A stretch of DNA of 64,000 bases, taken from positions 124,001 to 188,000 of the forward strand of contig DATEMU010000012.1 of the NCBI GenBank assembly GCA_035275405.1, given 5' to 3'. The notes under the pieces were generated by a model, which searched no databases, was not told the DNA's origin, and saw only the letters and a list, made by a program, of their open reading frames with translations. Made by a program: the position numbers and the translations under genes. Numbering within the stretch: position 1 is the first letter of the stretch; the number at the start of each line of letters is the position of its first letter. Positions 17,925 through 25,959 of this stretch are shown piece after piece. This DNA is from Phycisphaerae bacterium (GTDB taxonomy: Bacteria > Planctomycetota > Phycisphaerae > UBA1845 > UTPLA1).

Positions 17925-19313
17925 CTACCGGCCCACAGGTTTCTTGCCGGACATATCGGGCGGCGGGATTTCGACGTTCAGCCCGGCGGCCGAATCCGGG
18001 AACAGTCGCGTTGCCGCGCGGTGATAGCGCTGGGCAAATTCCTCTTCGTTCATCTTCGCCGCCGCTGCCAGCTTCGCCAGCATGACCGGATCGCGAAGGT
18101 CGTGCGCCTCCAGGCGGATCATGTACGCCCGGGCGACGCGATACGCATCGGAGTTGATGTCCACCAGGCGGACGCGGGTTCGATTGGTCTTGGGATCGAC
18201 CATATCGGCAAACGTCACGGGCACCAGGTTGCTGCCCTGGATTGTGACCATCACGCCGCCGGCCAGATTGAGCGACTCATCGACCAGGAGCCGCACGGCC
18301 CCGTTGCCCAGATCGCGGCAGTAGGCCATGTCGATGGGAATGGGCCGGGCGCAGCGGAGCATGTAGCCGATCGTCTGCGGGATAATCGTCATCTTGTCGC
18401 CGCGGGCCTCGAAGCGGCGGATCAGTTCGTCGGTGAGCATGCGGGCGAGCGGGAATTCGGCCAGCCGGGGGTGCCCGGCGGCGTCGCGCGGCACGGCTTT
18501 GCCCAGCAGGCGTTCCAGTTCATCGCAATCGCCCAGGCGATACGCCAGTCCCTCGGCCACGACCGCTACACCGTCGGCGCGGCCCATCGCCCGGCGCTTG
18601 AGCATCGATCCTTCCAGCACGTCGGCGATCGCCTGCAGTGTGGTCGTCTCGCCGAACTCTTCGGGGATGAGCGTGACCGTCGCGCCCGTTGCCTTCCCGA
18701 CGCCGAGGGCGAGAAATCCCGCGTGTCGGCCCATGGCCACGACGACGAACCAGCGCGCCGTGGTGCGGGCATCCTCCATCAGGTTGGCGACGAGTTCGGA
18801 TCCCAGATCGCGCGCGGTGTTGAAGCCGAAGGTGGGGATATCGCCCGGCAGCGGCAGGTCGTTGTCGATCGTCTTGGGGACGTGGACGACGCGGATGCGC
18901 CCGTTGGTCCGCTCGGCGACGAACCGCGCGGAGAGGGCGGTATCGTCGCCGCCGATGGTGATCACGTGCGTCACACCCAGCTCGGTGAAGTGGTTCAGGA
19001 CGCGATCCACCTTTTTCTTGTCGGGATGGGCAACGTCAGTGGTCGCTAGTTCGGACTCGTCCAGCAGCGTCGTCCGGGCGGTCCGTAGTATGGAGCCGCC
19101 GTCGAAGTGGATACGGGCAACATCCTTGATCTTTAGCTCGATCGTGTGCCGCTCCGGGACGAAATGCTCGGAGGAGATGTGCTTGAAGCCGTCGTAGAGG
19201 CCGATGACCGACATCCCGCGGTTGACCGCCTCGATCGTCGCGGCCCCGATGACGCCGTTGATGCCGGGGGCGGGGCCGCCGCCGACGAGGATTGCTAATC
19301 GGTTTTGATTCAT
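17925..19313 (-). CDS. pfp: 6-phosphofructokinase, residues typical of PPi-dependent enzymes
   Basis: A 462-residue phosphofructokinase. The N-terminal phosphate-binding loop is VGGGPAPGINGVI, the catalytic segment is VPKTIDNDL (Asp150, with Asp152), and MGRHAGF contributes to the fructose 6-phosphate site. Two discriminating positions carry the residues of pyrophosphate-dependent enzymes: Asp124 in IGGDDT, where ATP enzymes have Gly, and Lys147 in PKTIDND, where classical bacterial ATP enzymes have Gly. The length is longer than the 320-residue ATP-type enzyme. The reaction would be reversible phosphorylation of fructose 6-phosphate to fructose 1,6-bisphosphate. A GAGAAGG site precedes ATG 19313. 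It ends 8 nt from the convergent mosaic-protein gene. Confidence 0.8.
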   Translation of the reverse strand: MNQNRLAILVGGGPAPGINGVIGAATIEAVNRGMSVIGLYDGFKHISSEHFVPERHTIELKIKDVARIHFDGGSILRTARTTLLDESELATTDVAHPDKKKVDRVLNHFTELGVTHVITIGGDDTALSARFVAERTNGRIRVVHVPKTIDNDLPLPGDIPTFGFNTARDLGSELVANLMEDARTTARWFVVVAMGRHAGFLALGVGKATGATVTLIPEEFGETTTLQAIADVLEGSMLKRRAMGRADGVAVVAEGLAYRLGDCDELERLLGKAVPRDAAGHPRLAEFPLARMLTDELIRRFEARGDKMTIIPQTIGYMLRCARPIPIDMAYCRDLGNGAVRLLVDESLNLAGGVMVTIQGSNLVPVTFADMVDPKTNRTRVRLVDINSDAYRVARAYMIRLEAHDLRDPVMLAKLAAAAKMNEEEFAQRYHRAATRLFPDSAAGLNVEIPPPDMSGKKPVGR

Positions 19314-19343
19314 GGCTATCCGCCTTCTCCAACTAGATAAAAC

Positions 19344-19372
19344 GATTTACCATGGACCGACTCTAATTGCAA
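19344..19372 (-). promoter_or_regulatory. Weak candidate promoter for the phosphofructokinase gene
   Basis: On the minus strand TTGCAA (19367-19372) and TAAATC (19344-19349) are separated by 17 nt, upstream of ATG 19313. Match to the sigma-70 consensus is only moderate. Confidence 0.3.
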
Positions 19373-19426
19373 GCGTCGAAACAACGACCCGTCCATTACA
19401 TCGGGAAGGATAGCGATTTACAGCGA

Positions 19427-20371
19427 CTATATCCGTCCGGGATCCTCGGTCTGCCAGGGTCGGGCCGGCATGGTCAATGATGGTTGTCGCAGGCGACTGC
19501 TGATGAGCCCATATCGCGGGGCGAAAAAGACCGCCAAGGCAAATTGCGCTCCGGCGACCACCGCCATCATCGCGGCGGGGGGAGTATCGATCACGTAGGC
19601 GGAGATGAGATAGCCTGCGATCGCGGCAATCGCCCCGAGCAGTGCGGAGAGCACGAGCATCACGCTCAGCCGATCGGTCAGCAGGTGCGCGGTCGCCGGT
19701 GGGGCGATGAGCATCGCCACGACGAGGATTGAACCGACGGACTCGAACGACGCGACGGCCGTGCCCGCGACGAGCGTCATGAGTCCATAGTGAACGAGTG
19801 TGGCGTTGATGCCCATGCTGACGGCGAGCATAGGATCGAACGACACGACCTTCAGCTCCTTGTAGAACAGCCCGATCGCCGCAAGATTGACGAGCAGCAC
19901 GACGCCGAGGATCGCCACCTGCCGCGGCACGGGGGCCTCCCAATCCCCGATGATCAGCGGAAAGCCCGGCGTCGCGCCGATGTCGCCATACAGCACGCAG
20001 CCGGGATCGAGGTCCACGTCGTCGGCGACGACGGTGATCATCAGCACGCCCAGCGCAAAGAGCGACGTGAAGACCACGCCCATCGATGAATCCTCCGGCA
20101 CCTTCCCCCAGCGCGACAGGGCCTGTGTCAGAAACGCCGTGAGCAAGCCCACCACCAGCGCGCCGATCATCATGGGAAAAATGTGCCGCGAGTTCGTGAT
20201 CATGAAGGCCAGGGCCAGCCCCGGCAGGATCGCGTGCGTGATCGCGTCGCCCAAGAGCGACATCCGCCGCAGCACCAGGTAGCAGCCGAGCAGTCCGCAA
20301 GAGACGTTGCACAGCACGCCCGCGGTCATCACCCACGCATCGTCGCTCGTGATAAAGGCCAGCGTCGTCAT
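19427..20371 (-). CDS. Metal ABC transporter permease (ABC-3 family), second permease
   Basis: A 314-residue integral membrane protein of the zinc/manganese/iron ABC-3 permease family with about eight hydrophobic segments. Diagnostic pieces are LRRMSLLGDAITHAILPG in the first cytoplasmic loop and SFESVGSILVVAMLIAPPATA near the C-terminus, both conserved in ZnuB/MntB/YtgD proteins. The ATG overlaps the stop of the upstream permease-regulator gene (ATGA), so it is the last gene of a four-gene operon. With the first permease it would form the transmembrane pore. Metal specificity is not visible, but the adjoining mntR favours Mn or Fe. Confidence 0.85.
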   Translation of the reverse strand: MTTLAFITSDDAWVMTAGVLCNVSCGLLGCYLVLRRMSLLGDAITHAILPGLALAFMITNSRHIFPMMIGALVVGLLTAFLTQALSRWGKVPEDSSMGVVFTSLFALGVLMITVVADDVDLDPGCVLYGDIGATPGFPLIIGDWEAPVPRQVAILGVVLLVNLAAIGLFYKELKVVSFDPMLAVSMGINATLVHYGLMTLVAGTAVASFESVGSILVVAMLIAPPATAHLLTDRLSVMLVLSALLGAIAAIAGYLISAYVIDTPPAAMMAVVAGAQFALAVFFAPRYGLISSRLRQPSLTMPARPWQTEDPGRI

Positions 20372-21678
20372 ACCGCCGATTCTCCGAGCACGTGTGGCGA
20401 CTGCGGCACGGCGGGCAGTCGGCCCTCGGCTTGCAGCTTCTCTTCAAGCTCCCGCAAGAGTTCCGGTGGCAGGATGTGCTCAATCTGGTCCGCGTCACGG
20501 TCCACGTGATCCGGCGCGATCGATGCATGTTCGACGAGAAACATCTCCCACAGCCGGTGCGCGCGGACCACGCGCTCCGCCGCTTCCCGCCCGGCGGGCG
20601 TCAGGCCGTAACCGTCCAGGGCCTCGTAGACCAGTCCTTCCCGCGCCGCGCGAGCCAGTTGCAGGTGCGCGATCTGCCGCGTCCATGCGCGGCCGCCCTC
20701 GATCTCCTCCAGCCGGTACGTCGGCCGCCCGCCCCGCCGCCGCTCGGATAATTCGAACATCGTCCGCAGCAGGTTTTGCAGGCCGATCTTGCGGCGCAGT
20801 TGCCACCGCTTGAATGCGTCGGTCACGACGCCGCGCCGCGGGGCGAAGAGCATCGAGATCGTGAAAAAAGACGCGGCCGCCAGCACGACCGCCGGGCCGG
20901 TCGAAAGGTGTGTGTACAACGCACTGAGACCGCTGCCAATCAGGCCCGACAGCGCCCCGAAAATTGCCGCCAGCACGATCATCCACGACAGCCTATCGGT
21001 CCAGAACCGCGCCGCCGCCGCGGGCGTAATGAGCAGTGCCGCCATCAGCACGACACCAACGGCAGGCAGTCCGATGACTGTGCATAGTACGAGCAGGGCC
21101 ATCAGCCAGACGTCGAGCAGCAGCACGGGCCAGCCCAGCGCTCCCGCGAACTCGCGATCGAAGCACAGCAGCCGAAACTCCTTGTAAAACAGGACGACGC
21201 AGCCGATCACGACCGCCGCGACGGTAGCGATGGCCCGCACGTCCTCGCCGAGCATGGACGCGGCCTTGCCGAAGATGAACGAATCGAGCCCTGCAGTGTT
21301 GCCAATACCGGCGGATTGAAGGATGCGCGAGAGGCACATCCCCGCGCCGAAGAATACACTGAGCACAATGCCGATGGCCGCATCTTCCTTGATTCGTGTG
21401 TAACGCCGCAGCGCTACGACAATGAGCACGCCGAGCGTCCCGGCCAGAGCCGCGCCCAGAAGCAGCCCCGCGAAATGCCGCTCGCGCATTACGAAGAACG
21501 CCGCCCACAACCCCGGCAGCGCGGCATGGGCCAGCGCATCGCCCATCAGCGCCCGCCGCCGCAACACCGCCAGCGAACCGATCACCCCCGACGCCGCGCC
21601 AAGGAGACCCGTCCCCGCCAGCGCGATCCGCGTATTCCAATCCTGGAGCGTCAGCAATCGGTAGAGTTCGTCGCTCAT
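20368..21678 (-). CDS. Metal ABC permease fused to a DtxR/MntR-like metalloregulator (YtgCR-like)
   Basis: A 436-residue fusion. Residues 1 to about 290 are an ABC-3 permease with LRRRALMGDALAHAALPG and GVVLMAALLITPAAAARFW. The rest is soluble: a winged-helix-like part (KIGLQNLLRTMFEL, WTRQIAHLQLARAAREGLV, YGLTPAGREAAERV) followed by a DtxR-type metal-binding/dimerisation part, AHRLWEMFLVEHASI and DADQIEHILPPEL. The His and Glu-His ligands seen in MntR are present, with Asp in place of one Glu. The same permease-repressor fusion, YtgCR, occurs in Chlamydia, where the regulator half is released by cleavage. Both ends overlap neighbouring genes by 4 nt. Whether the DNA-binding half is active here is not known. 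Confidence 0.85.
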   Translation of the reverse strand: MSDELYRLLTLQDWNTRIALAGTGLLGAASGVIGSLAVLRRRALMGDALAHAALPGLWAAFFVMRERHFAGLLLGAALAGTLGVLIVVALRRYTRIKEDAAIGIVLSVFFGAGMCLSRILQSAGIGNTAGLDSFIFGKAASMLGEDVRAIATVAAVVIGCVVLFYKEFRLLCFDREFAGALGWPVLLLDVWLMALLVLCTVIGLPAVGVVLMAALLITPAAAARFWTDRLSWMIVLAAIFGALSGLIGSGLSALYTHLSTGPAVVLAAASFFTISMLFAPRRGVVTDAFKRWQLRRKIGLQNLLRTMFELSERRRGGRPTYRLEEIEGGRAWTRQIAHLQLARAAREGLVYEALDGYGLTPAGREAAERVVRAHRLWEMFLVEHASIAPDHVDRDADQIEHILPPELLRELEEKLQAEGRLPAVPQSPHVLGESAV

Positions 21679-22514
21679 CGCAGCCCCGGCCGCCCGCCCG
21701 CCGTGCGGCGCAGCGCCTCGGCCGCCTCATCGAGCAGCGTCAGCCGCCCCCCGTACGTCTCGTGCAGCTTTTTCGGCGTGAACACTTCCTCCGTCGGCCC
21801 GGCCGCGACGATCCGCATGTTGAGCATGACGAGGTAATCAAAATAGTCCGCGACGGTCTGCAAATCGTGGTGTACGGCGACGACCGTACGGCCGGTGGCG
21901 CGGAGTTCACGGAGCAATTCGACGATGGCGGACTCCGTCGCGGCGTCCACGCCGGCAAATGGTTCGTCCATGAGATACAGGTCCGCTTCCTGCACCAGGG
22001 CCCGCGCGAGAAACACGCGCTGCTGCTGGCCGCCGGAAAGCTGGCTGATCTGGCGGTGGGCGTACTCGGCCATGCCCACGCGTTCCAGGGCGGCCATCGC
22101 CGCGGTGCGGTCCTTCTGACCCGGCCGCCGGCACCAGCCGATCCGACCGTACCGGCCCATCAGCACGACATCGAGCGCGCTGACGGGGAAATCCCAGTCG
22201 ATGGTTTCGCGCTGCGGGACATAGCCGACGCGGCGGCGCAGGGTCTTGAGCGGTTGCCCGAAGACCTCGATGTGCCCGCTGGCCAACGGGATCAGCCCGA
22301 GGATTGCCTTGATAAGCGTCGTCTTGCCCGCTCCATTGGGACCGACGACGCCGATGAGCCGCGCGCTGGGTAGTTGCAGATCAACGTCCCACAGCACGGG
22401 CTTGCGATAGTAGGCTACCGTGACGTCGTGTACCTCGACGGCAGGCACCGCGGCCGGCGCGGGCGTCGCGCTGACATAATCCGCCTCCTTTTCAGAGGCT
22501 GCGACGTGGGTCAT
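21675..22514 (-). CDS. Metal ABC transporter ATP-binding protein
   Basis: A 279-residue ATPase with Walker [14 protein letters not shown] (about 57-68), Q-loop region [15 protein letters not shown], the ABC signature [15 protein letters not shown], Walker [14 protein letters not shown] and the switch His in [10 protein letters not shown]. The sequence [18 protein letters not shown] is typical of the Mn/Zn/Fe ATPases MntB/ZnuC/YtgB. It drives the permease pair encoded downstream. It overlaps both neighbours by 4 nt. The C-terminus extends about 20 residues past the usual end, with an Arg/Glu-rich tail. Confidence 0.9.
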   Translation of the reverse strand: MTHVAASEKEADYVSATPAPAAVPAVEVHDVTVAYYRKPVLWDVDLQLPSARLIGVVGPNGAGKTTLIKAILGLIPLASGHIEVFGQPLKTLRRRVGYVPQRETIDWDFPVSALDVVLMGRYGRIGWCRRPGQKDRTAAMAALERVGMAEYAHRQISQLSGGQQQRVFLARALVQEADLYLMDEPFAGVDAATESAIVELLRELRATGRTVVAVHHDLQTVADYFDYLVMLNMRIVAAGPTEEVFTPKKLHETYGGRLTLLDEAAEALRRTAGGRPGLR

Positions 22515-23467
22515 GGTGTCAGCGCCTTCACAATCGTGTCCACGTTATGCCGAACCATTCCGAGGTACGTGCCTTCCGGCGTGCCGTCCTTGCCCATCGC
22601 GTCGCTGAACAACTCGCCGCCGATCTTGACGTCGTGGCCGCGGGCTTTGCAGCCCTCTACGAGCGCCTGGATGTAACGCGGATTGACGCTGCTCTCCACG
22701 AAGACGGCCGGCAGCCGCCGCTGGACCAGGGCGTCCACCAGGCTGTTCATCGTCTTCAGCCCCGCCTCGCTCTCGGTGCTGATCCCCTGAATCGCCATTA
22801 CCTCCAGCCCATACGCCCGGCCGAAGTAGCCGAACGCGTCGTGCGCCGTGACCAGCACGCGCCGATCTCGCGGAATCGTGGCGATCTTCTTCTTGCAGAA
22901 TTCGTGTAACTCCGTCATCTGCGCGAGATAGCGCGCCGCCCGGCTCTCGAAGTCCGCCTTCTGCGCCGGCCGCAACTCGATGAGCGCGTCCCGAATCCGC
23001 TCCGCCGCGCTCATCCACAGTGTCACGTCAAACCACACATGCGGGTCATACTGCCCCGCGAATTCCGGCGGCTCGCGCAGGAGCGTGGGATCAATCTTTT
23101 CGGTGACCGCGAAGACGGCCTTCTTGCGGGCCAGTTGCACGAACAGGTCGGCCATCCGCCCTTCGAGATGCACGCCGTTGTAGAAGATCGCGTCCGCGTT
23201 CGACAGCAGCCGATGGTCGGCCGGCGTCGCCTTGTACAAGTGCGGATCGACGTGCTCGCCCATGAGGCCGTGGACCGTGATATGCTCCCCGCCGATATTG
23301 CGGACCACGTCGGTGATCATCCCGATCGTGCAGACGACGTCGAGCGGGCCCTTCGCCGATGCGCCCGGCTTCGCCGCATTGGCCGAATCGCGGCAGCCGC
23401 TCAGCGATATCCACCCTATCGAGACCGCCAGGAGCGCCGTTGTGAACCTACCAAGAGCTGCCGTCAT
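22511..23467 (-). CDS. Metal ABC transporter substrate-binding lipoprotein (cluster A-I)
   Basis: A 318-residue lipoprotein. A signal peptide ends in a lipobox LSGC with Cys25. The mature protein has the ZnuA/MntA/YtgA pattern: CTIGMITDVVRNIGG, then GEHVDPHLYKATPADHRLL with the first metal His, YNGVHLEGRMADLF with the second His, TAHDAFGYFGRAYGLE with the third, and ISTESEAG for the C-terminal lobe. No His/Asp-rich loop is present between the second and third ligands, which makes a Zn specialist less likely and fits Mn or Fe transport. It is the first gene of the operon, divergent from mntR. Confidence 0.85.
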   Translation of the reverse strand: MTAALGRFTTALLAVSIGWISLSGCRDSANAAKPGASAKGPLDVVCTIGMITDVVRNIGGEHITVHGLMGEHVDPHLYKATPADHRLLSNADAIFYNGVHLEGRMADLFVQLARKKAVFAVTEKIDPTLLREPPEFAGQYDPHVWFDVTLWMSAAERIRDALIELRPAQKADFESRAARYLAQMTELHEFCKKKIATIPRDRRVLVTAHDAFGYFGRAYGLEVMAIQGISTESEAGLKTMNSLVDALVQRRLPAVFVESSVNPRYIQALVEGCKARGHDVKIGGELFSDAMGKDGTPEGTYLGMVRHNVDTIVKALTP

Positions 23468-23507
23468 GGGAACGCGTTGCCTCCGAAGAAGACCTCGGCT
23501 TCAGAAA

Positions 23508-23529
23508 CTAACCTAGACTAGTAAATATA
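23508..23529 (-). promoter_or_regulatory. Candidate metalloregulator operator over the ABC operon promoter
   Basis: On the minus strand, upstream of the lipoprotein gene, an imperfect inverted repeat TTTACTAG-T-CTAGGTTAG contains one near-perfect DtxR-type half site (CTAGGTTAG). A -10-like TATATT touches it. Position and resemblance suggest repression by MntR or the fused regulator; the second half site is poor. Confidence 0.35.
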
Positions 23530-23641
23530 GCATCGGTTACAGTCGGACGCCATCTCCATGGGCGAGGGCCTTGCCCCCACGGCGGTGGATCGGCTAAAAC
23601 CCGATTCCGCAGGCGCCGACGCCGGCCGCTTTTTTCGCGGT

Positions 23642-23667
23642 GTGGCACAGCCGCCCTCGGCTGTGTG
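23642..23667. repeat. Interspersed hairpin repeat in the mntR leader
   Basis: A perfect 8-bp stem CACAGCCG / CGGCTGTG with loop CCCT, flanked by GTGTGG. It belongs to the same style of GTGTGGCAC-type hairpins seen at 26966 and 51827. Confidence 0.45.
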
Positions 23668-23681
23668 TAGTTGAGGACAGG

Positions 23682-24155
23682 ATGAAAAAGGTAGGAAAAT
23701 CCGCCACGGCCCGCTTGCGGTCCCCGGCCCCGGCCCTCCTCGGCCCGGAAAAGCAGGCCCTGCACCACCGCCGCACGCGGCAGGCCCACGCCGCCGAGAT
23801 CGCCGAGGATTATGTCGAAGTGATCGCCGATTTGATCGACGCCGGCGGCGAGGCCCGCGCCGTCGACATCGCCAAACGTCTGGGCGTCACTCACGTGACT
23901 GTCACCAAGACGATCGCCCGCCTGCAGAAGGGCGGCCTCGTCAGCACCCGCCCCTATCGCTCGATCTTCCTCACCGACGCCGGTCGCCGCCTCGCCGAAT
24001 CCTCCCGCCAGCGCCACCAGACCGTGACGCGCTTCCTGACGGCCATCGGCGTCAGCGAGCCGGTCGCCCATTCCGACGCCGAGGGCATCGAGCACCACGT
24101 CAGCGACGAGACGCTCCGCGCTATGCGCGCTTTCGTGTCCACGCGCTCGCGCTAA
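23682..24155 (+). CDS. mntR: Manganese-responsive transcriptional regulator MntR (DtxR family)
   Basis: From ATG 23682 (AGGA 8 nt upstream) the protein has 157 residues, close to the E. coli MntR size (155). The N-terminal winged helix reads AEIAEDYVEVIADLID then VDIAKRLGVTHVTVTKTIARLQKGGLV. The metal-binding dimerisation half has SRQRHQTVTRFLTAIGVS with the His ligand and DAEGIEHHVS with the Glu and Glu-His ligands, all as in MntR. No SH3-like FeoA domain follows, which separates it from DtxR/IdeR. It is divergent from the metal ABC operon and probably represses it when Mn is sufficient. Longer in-frame starts upstream run into a hairpin repeat and are rejected. Confidence 0.85.
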   Translation: MKKVGKSATARLRSPAPALLGPEKQALHHRRTRQAHAAEIAEDYVEVIADLIDAGGEARAVDIAKRLGVTHVTVTKTIARLQKGGLVSTRPYRSIFLTDAGRRLAESSRQRHQTVTRFLTAIGVSEPVAHSDAEGIEHHVSDETLRAMRAFVSTRSR

Positions 24156-24191
24156 CGGACGGTGTCCCAAATCGAAAAACTCCCGCGCAAT

Positions 24192-24222
24192 AAAAAAGGC
24201 TGCCCGTAGGCAGCCCTTTTAT
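24192..24222. terminator. Bidirectional intrinsic terminator
   Basis: A GC-rich stem GGCTGCC / GGCAGCC with loop CGTA is flanked by A6 on the left and T4ATT on the right, so it can terminate mntR (plus) and the small minus-strand ORF unit. Confidence 0.8.
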
Positions 24223-24251
24223 TAACCGGCCCTTGCGCCGACGAGCGGCGA

Positions 24252-24344
24252 TCAGACGGTAGGGACCAGCGGCCAGAGGCCATCGCCGACAAACTTCGTG
24301 ACTTCAAACGCCAAGGCAAACAGTACGTCGTAAATCGCGATCAT
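24252..24344 (-). CDS. 30-residue hydrophobic small protein
   Basis: A short ORF with ATG at 24344, preceded 7 nt upstream by a strong ACGAGGAG ribosome binding site on the minus strand, and ending 30 nt before the shared terminator. The product begins MIAIYDVLFALAFEV and ends LWPLVPTV; it is hydrophobic with one Lys and three acidic residues, the profile of a small membrane-active or amphipathic peptide. Its leader is rich in hairpins. I know no homologue. The combination of ribosome binding site, leader and terminator supports a real transcription unit, but coding is not proven. Confidence 0.5.
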   Translation of the reverse strand: MIAIYDVLFALAFEVTKFVGDGLWPLVPTV

Positions 24345-24480
24345 GACTCTACTCCTCGTTATCCGGCCTGCTCATCGAGGCCGCCGATCCCGACCCGTCG
24401 GGATCTGATCGCGGCTCGTTGGTTTGCAGGTATGCGTCCATACCTACTGGAGCCGAAAGGCCCGCCTTCGGTCACGCGCG
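24345..24480 (-). ncRNA. Hairpin-rich leader RNA of the 30-residue ORF (candidate structured RNA)
   Basis: Read on the minus strand, four hairpins occur in a row before the ribosome binding site: CCGAAGGC/GCCTTTCGG-like (about 24452-24472), GGTATG/CATACC with a 4-nt loop (24429-24444), a perfect 8-bp GATCCCGA/TCGGGATC with a 4-nt loop (24386-24405), and GGCCT/AGGCC (24365-24382). It does not match the consensus of the riboswitches I know. The remaining stretch up to 24608 on the plus strand holds only the GGAGGGGG site of the next gene and a T7 run at 24492-24498. Confidence 0.4.
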
Positions 24481-24608
24481 AAAATCCGGCCTTTTTTTGA
24501 TGGTCCTCCGCCCCTTTTGACGGGCAACCGCCGGTTATCGGCTTGGACCGTTGGCTTCAGGTAAAGCGTCGTCGCCCTTTATCCGACCGATGGAGGGGGC
24601 CATAGCCG

Positions 24609-25922
24609 ATGCAACTGCCTTTGCTCCAAACAAACGACCGGTTCTCCTGCGGAAGCTGCACGCACTGCTGCGATCAGCCCTGGCGGACGATGATCGAGGC
24701 GGACAAGGCCAAGGCCCTCCACGCCCACGATTTTTCCAAATACCCCCAATTGGCCGGACGTCAGTTTTATTCCCCCGCCGCGGACGGTCGCGATGGGTTC
24801 TATGACCTCGCCAAGGGCGAAGGGACACGCTGCCTCTTCCTCGATGCCGACGGTCTCTGCATCATCCACAAGGAACTTGGCGCGGAGGCCAAGCCGGCGA
24901 TGTGCCGCCAGTTTCCGTTCCTGCCCTCGCGGACGTGGACCGACGATCGCCTGGCGATGAACTTCGGATGCCCCTCGGTCCAAGCGAACCAGGGCGAACC
25001 GCTGACCCGGCAATCGGCCGACATTGCTTCGATCCTGCCGGCCAGTTCGAAACCGCACAAGGGCGCCGGCGCCGGCATCCCATTCGATACGGCCTCGACG
25101 CTGACGCACGAGGAATATGACGCCGTCTGTGACCATGCCCTCACCCTGTTTGACGAGGCCCGCGCGGCGGACATCTGGACCCGCTTCGCGGAACTACTCT
25201 CGACACTGGCCGCCTTGCAGGAGGGATTGCGGAAGTCTCCGAATGGCGTAATCGATGATCGGTCGGTTTCGAAGATCATGACGGACGCAAGCGCCGCGCC
25301 GTCTTCGATCCGCGTGGAGGCCTTCGCGTCGCCCCCCGCCGCTCCGATGGCGGCGCGGATGCTCTTTGCCGCGACGCTGCACCCCGACACGCTGTCCGCC
25401 GGCCAAACGGGCCGCGACGGTCTCTTCCTGCGCATGAGCCGCATTCCCCGACTGATGGCCCTGGCCCAGCTTTCCGGCGCGTACGCCTCGCGGGTCCTGG
25501 CCCGCAATGTTGCCATCGATGACGTTCTGGCGCATCCGGTCCGCAGTGAGCTTGAACCGGCCGCGACGAGGCTGCTGGCACGCTACTTCCGCTCGCGATT
25601 CTGGGCACGGCTGCTCGTCGGCACGCGGCTGCCGATCGTCGCGGGCGTCCACCAGCACATCCACGATTTCAACGCCATCGTGTTCCTCGCGCGCGCCGAA
25701 GCGCACCATCGCGGTCAGACACTCCTGAGCGAGCCGCTCATCCGCGAGGCCCTCGCTCGCGTCGAGTTTCACATCGCCAACCAGTCTCGGCTCTACGAAC
25801 AGACGATGCGCGGCTGGCTCAAGTCACGGCTGTGCGACGTCCGGCTCGCGCAAAAGAGCCTTGGACTCATGGCCGTGCACAAATCCGCGAAGATCGATGC
25901 GGCCCTAGCCACGGTTTCGTGA
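24609..25922 (+). CDS. YkgJ/FliB-like cysteine-cluster protein
   Basis: A 437-residue protein with the cysteine pattern of the YkgJ / flagellin lysine-N-methylase FliB family: CGSCTHCCDQPW (about 14-25), TRCLFLDADGLCIIH (about 72-87), AMCRQFPFLPSR (about 96-108) and a later FGCPS. These residues are thought to bind a metal, probably Zn or an Fe-S cluster. Small YkgJ proteins have about 110 residues; this one has the long C-terminal part of the FliB-type subgroup, predicted helical. No flagellar gene is in the window, so a methylase role in motility is not supported by context. It precedes etfA by 37 nt and may be co-transcribed. Confidence 0.7.
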   Translation: MQLPLLQTNDRFSCGSCTHCCDQPWRTMIEADKAKALHAHDFSKYPQLAGRQFYSPAADGRDGFYDLAKGEGTRCLFLDADGLCIIHKELGAEAKPAMCRQFPFLPSRTWTDDRLAMNFGCPSVQANQGEPLTRQSADIASILPASSKPHKGAGAGIPFDTASTLTHEEYDAVCDHALTLFDEARAADIWTRFAELLSTLAALQEGLRKSPNGVIDDRSVSKIMTDASAAPSSIRVEAFASPPAAPMAARMLFAATLHPDTLSAGQTGRDGLFLRMSRIPRLMALAQLSGAYASRVLARNVAIDDVLAHPVRSELEPAATRLLARYFRSRFWARLLVGTRLPIVAGVHQHIHDFNAIVFLARAEAHHRGQTLLSEPLIREALARVEFHIANQSRLYEQTMRGWLKSRLCDVRLAQKSLGLMAVHKSAKIDAALATVS

Positions 25923-25959
25923 ATCCGCTAAATTGGATTTGCGAAAGGACCGTGGCACC

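Noticed and set aside
17901..19049. A 382-codon plus-strand frame after the mosaic protein.
   Set aside because: It overlaps the phosphofructokinase in antisense, which has all its catalytic motifs.
21675..23467. A zinc-specific ZnuABC system.
   Set aside because: The binding protein lacks the His/Asp-rich loop of ZnuA, and both linked regulators are MntR/DtxR-like and not Zur-like; Mn or Fe is preferred, though Zn is not excluded.
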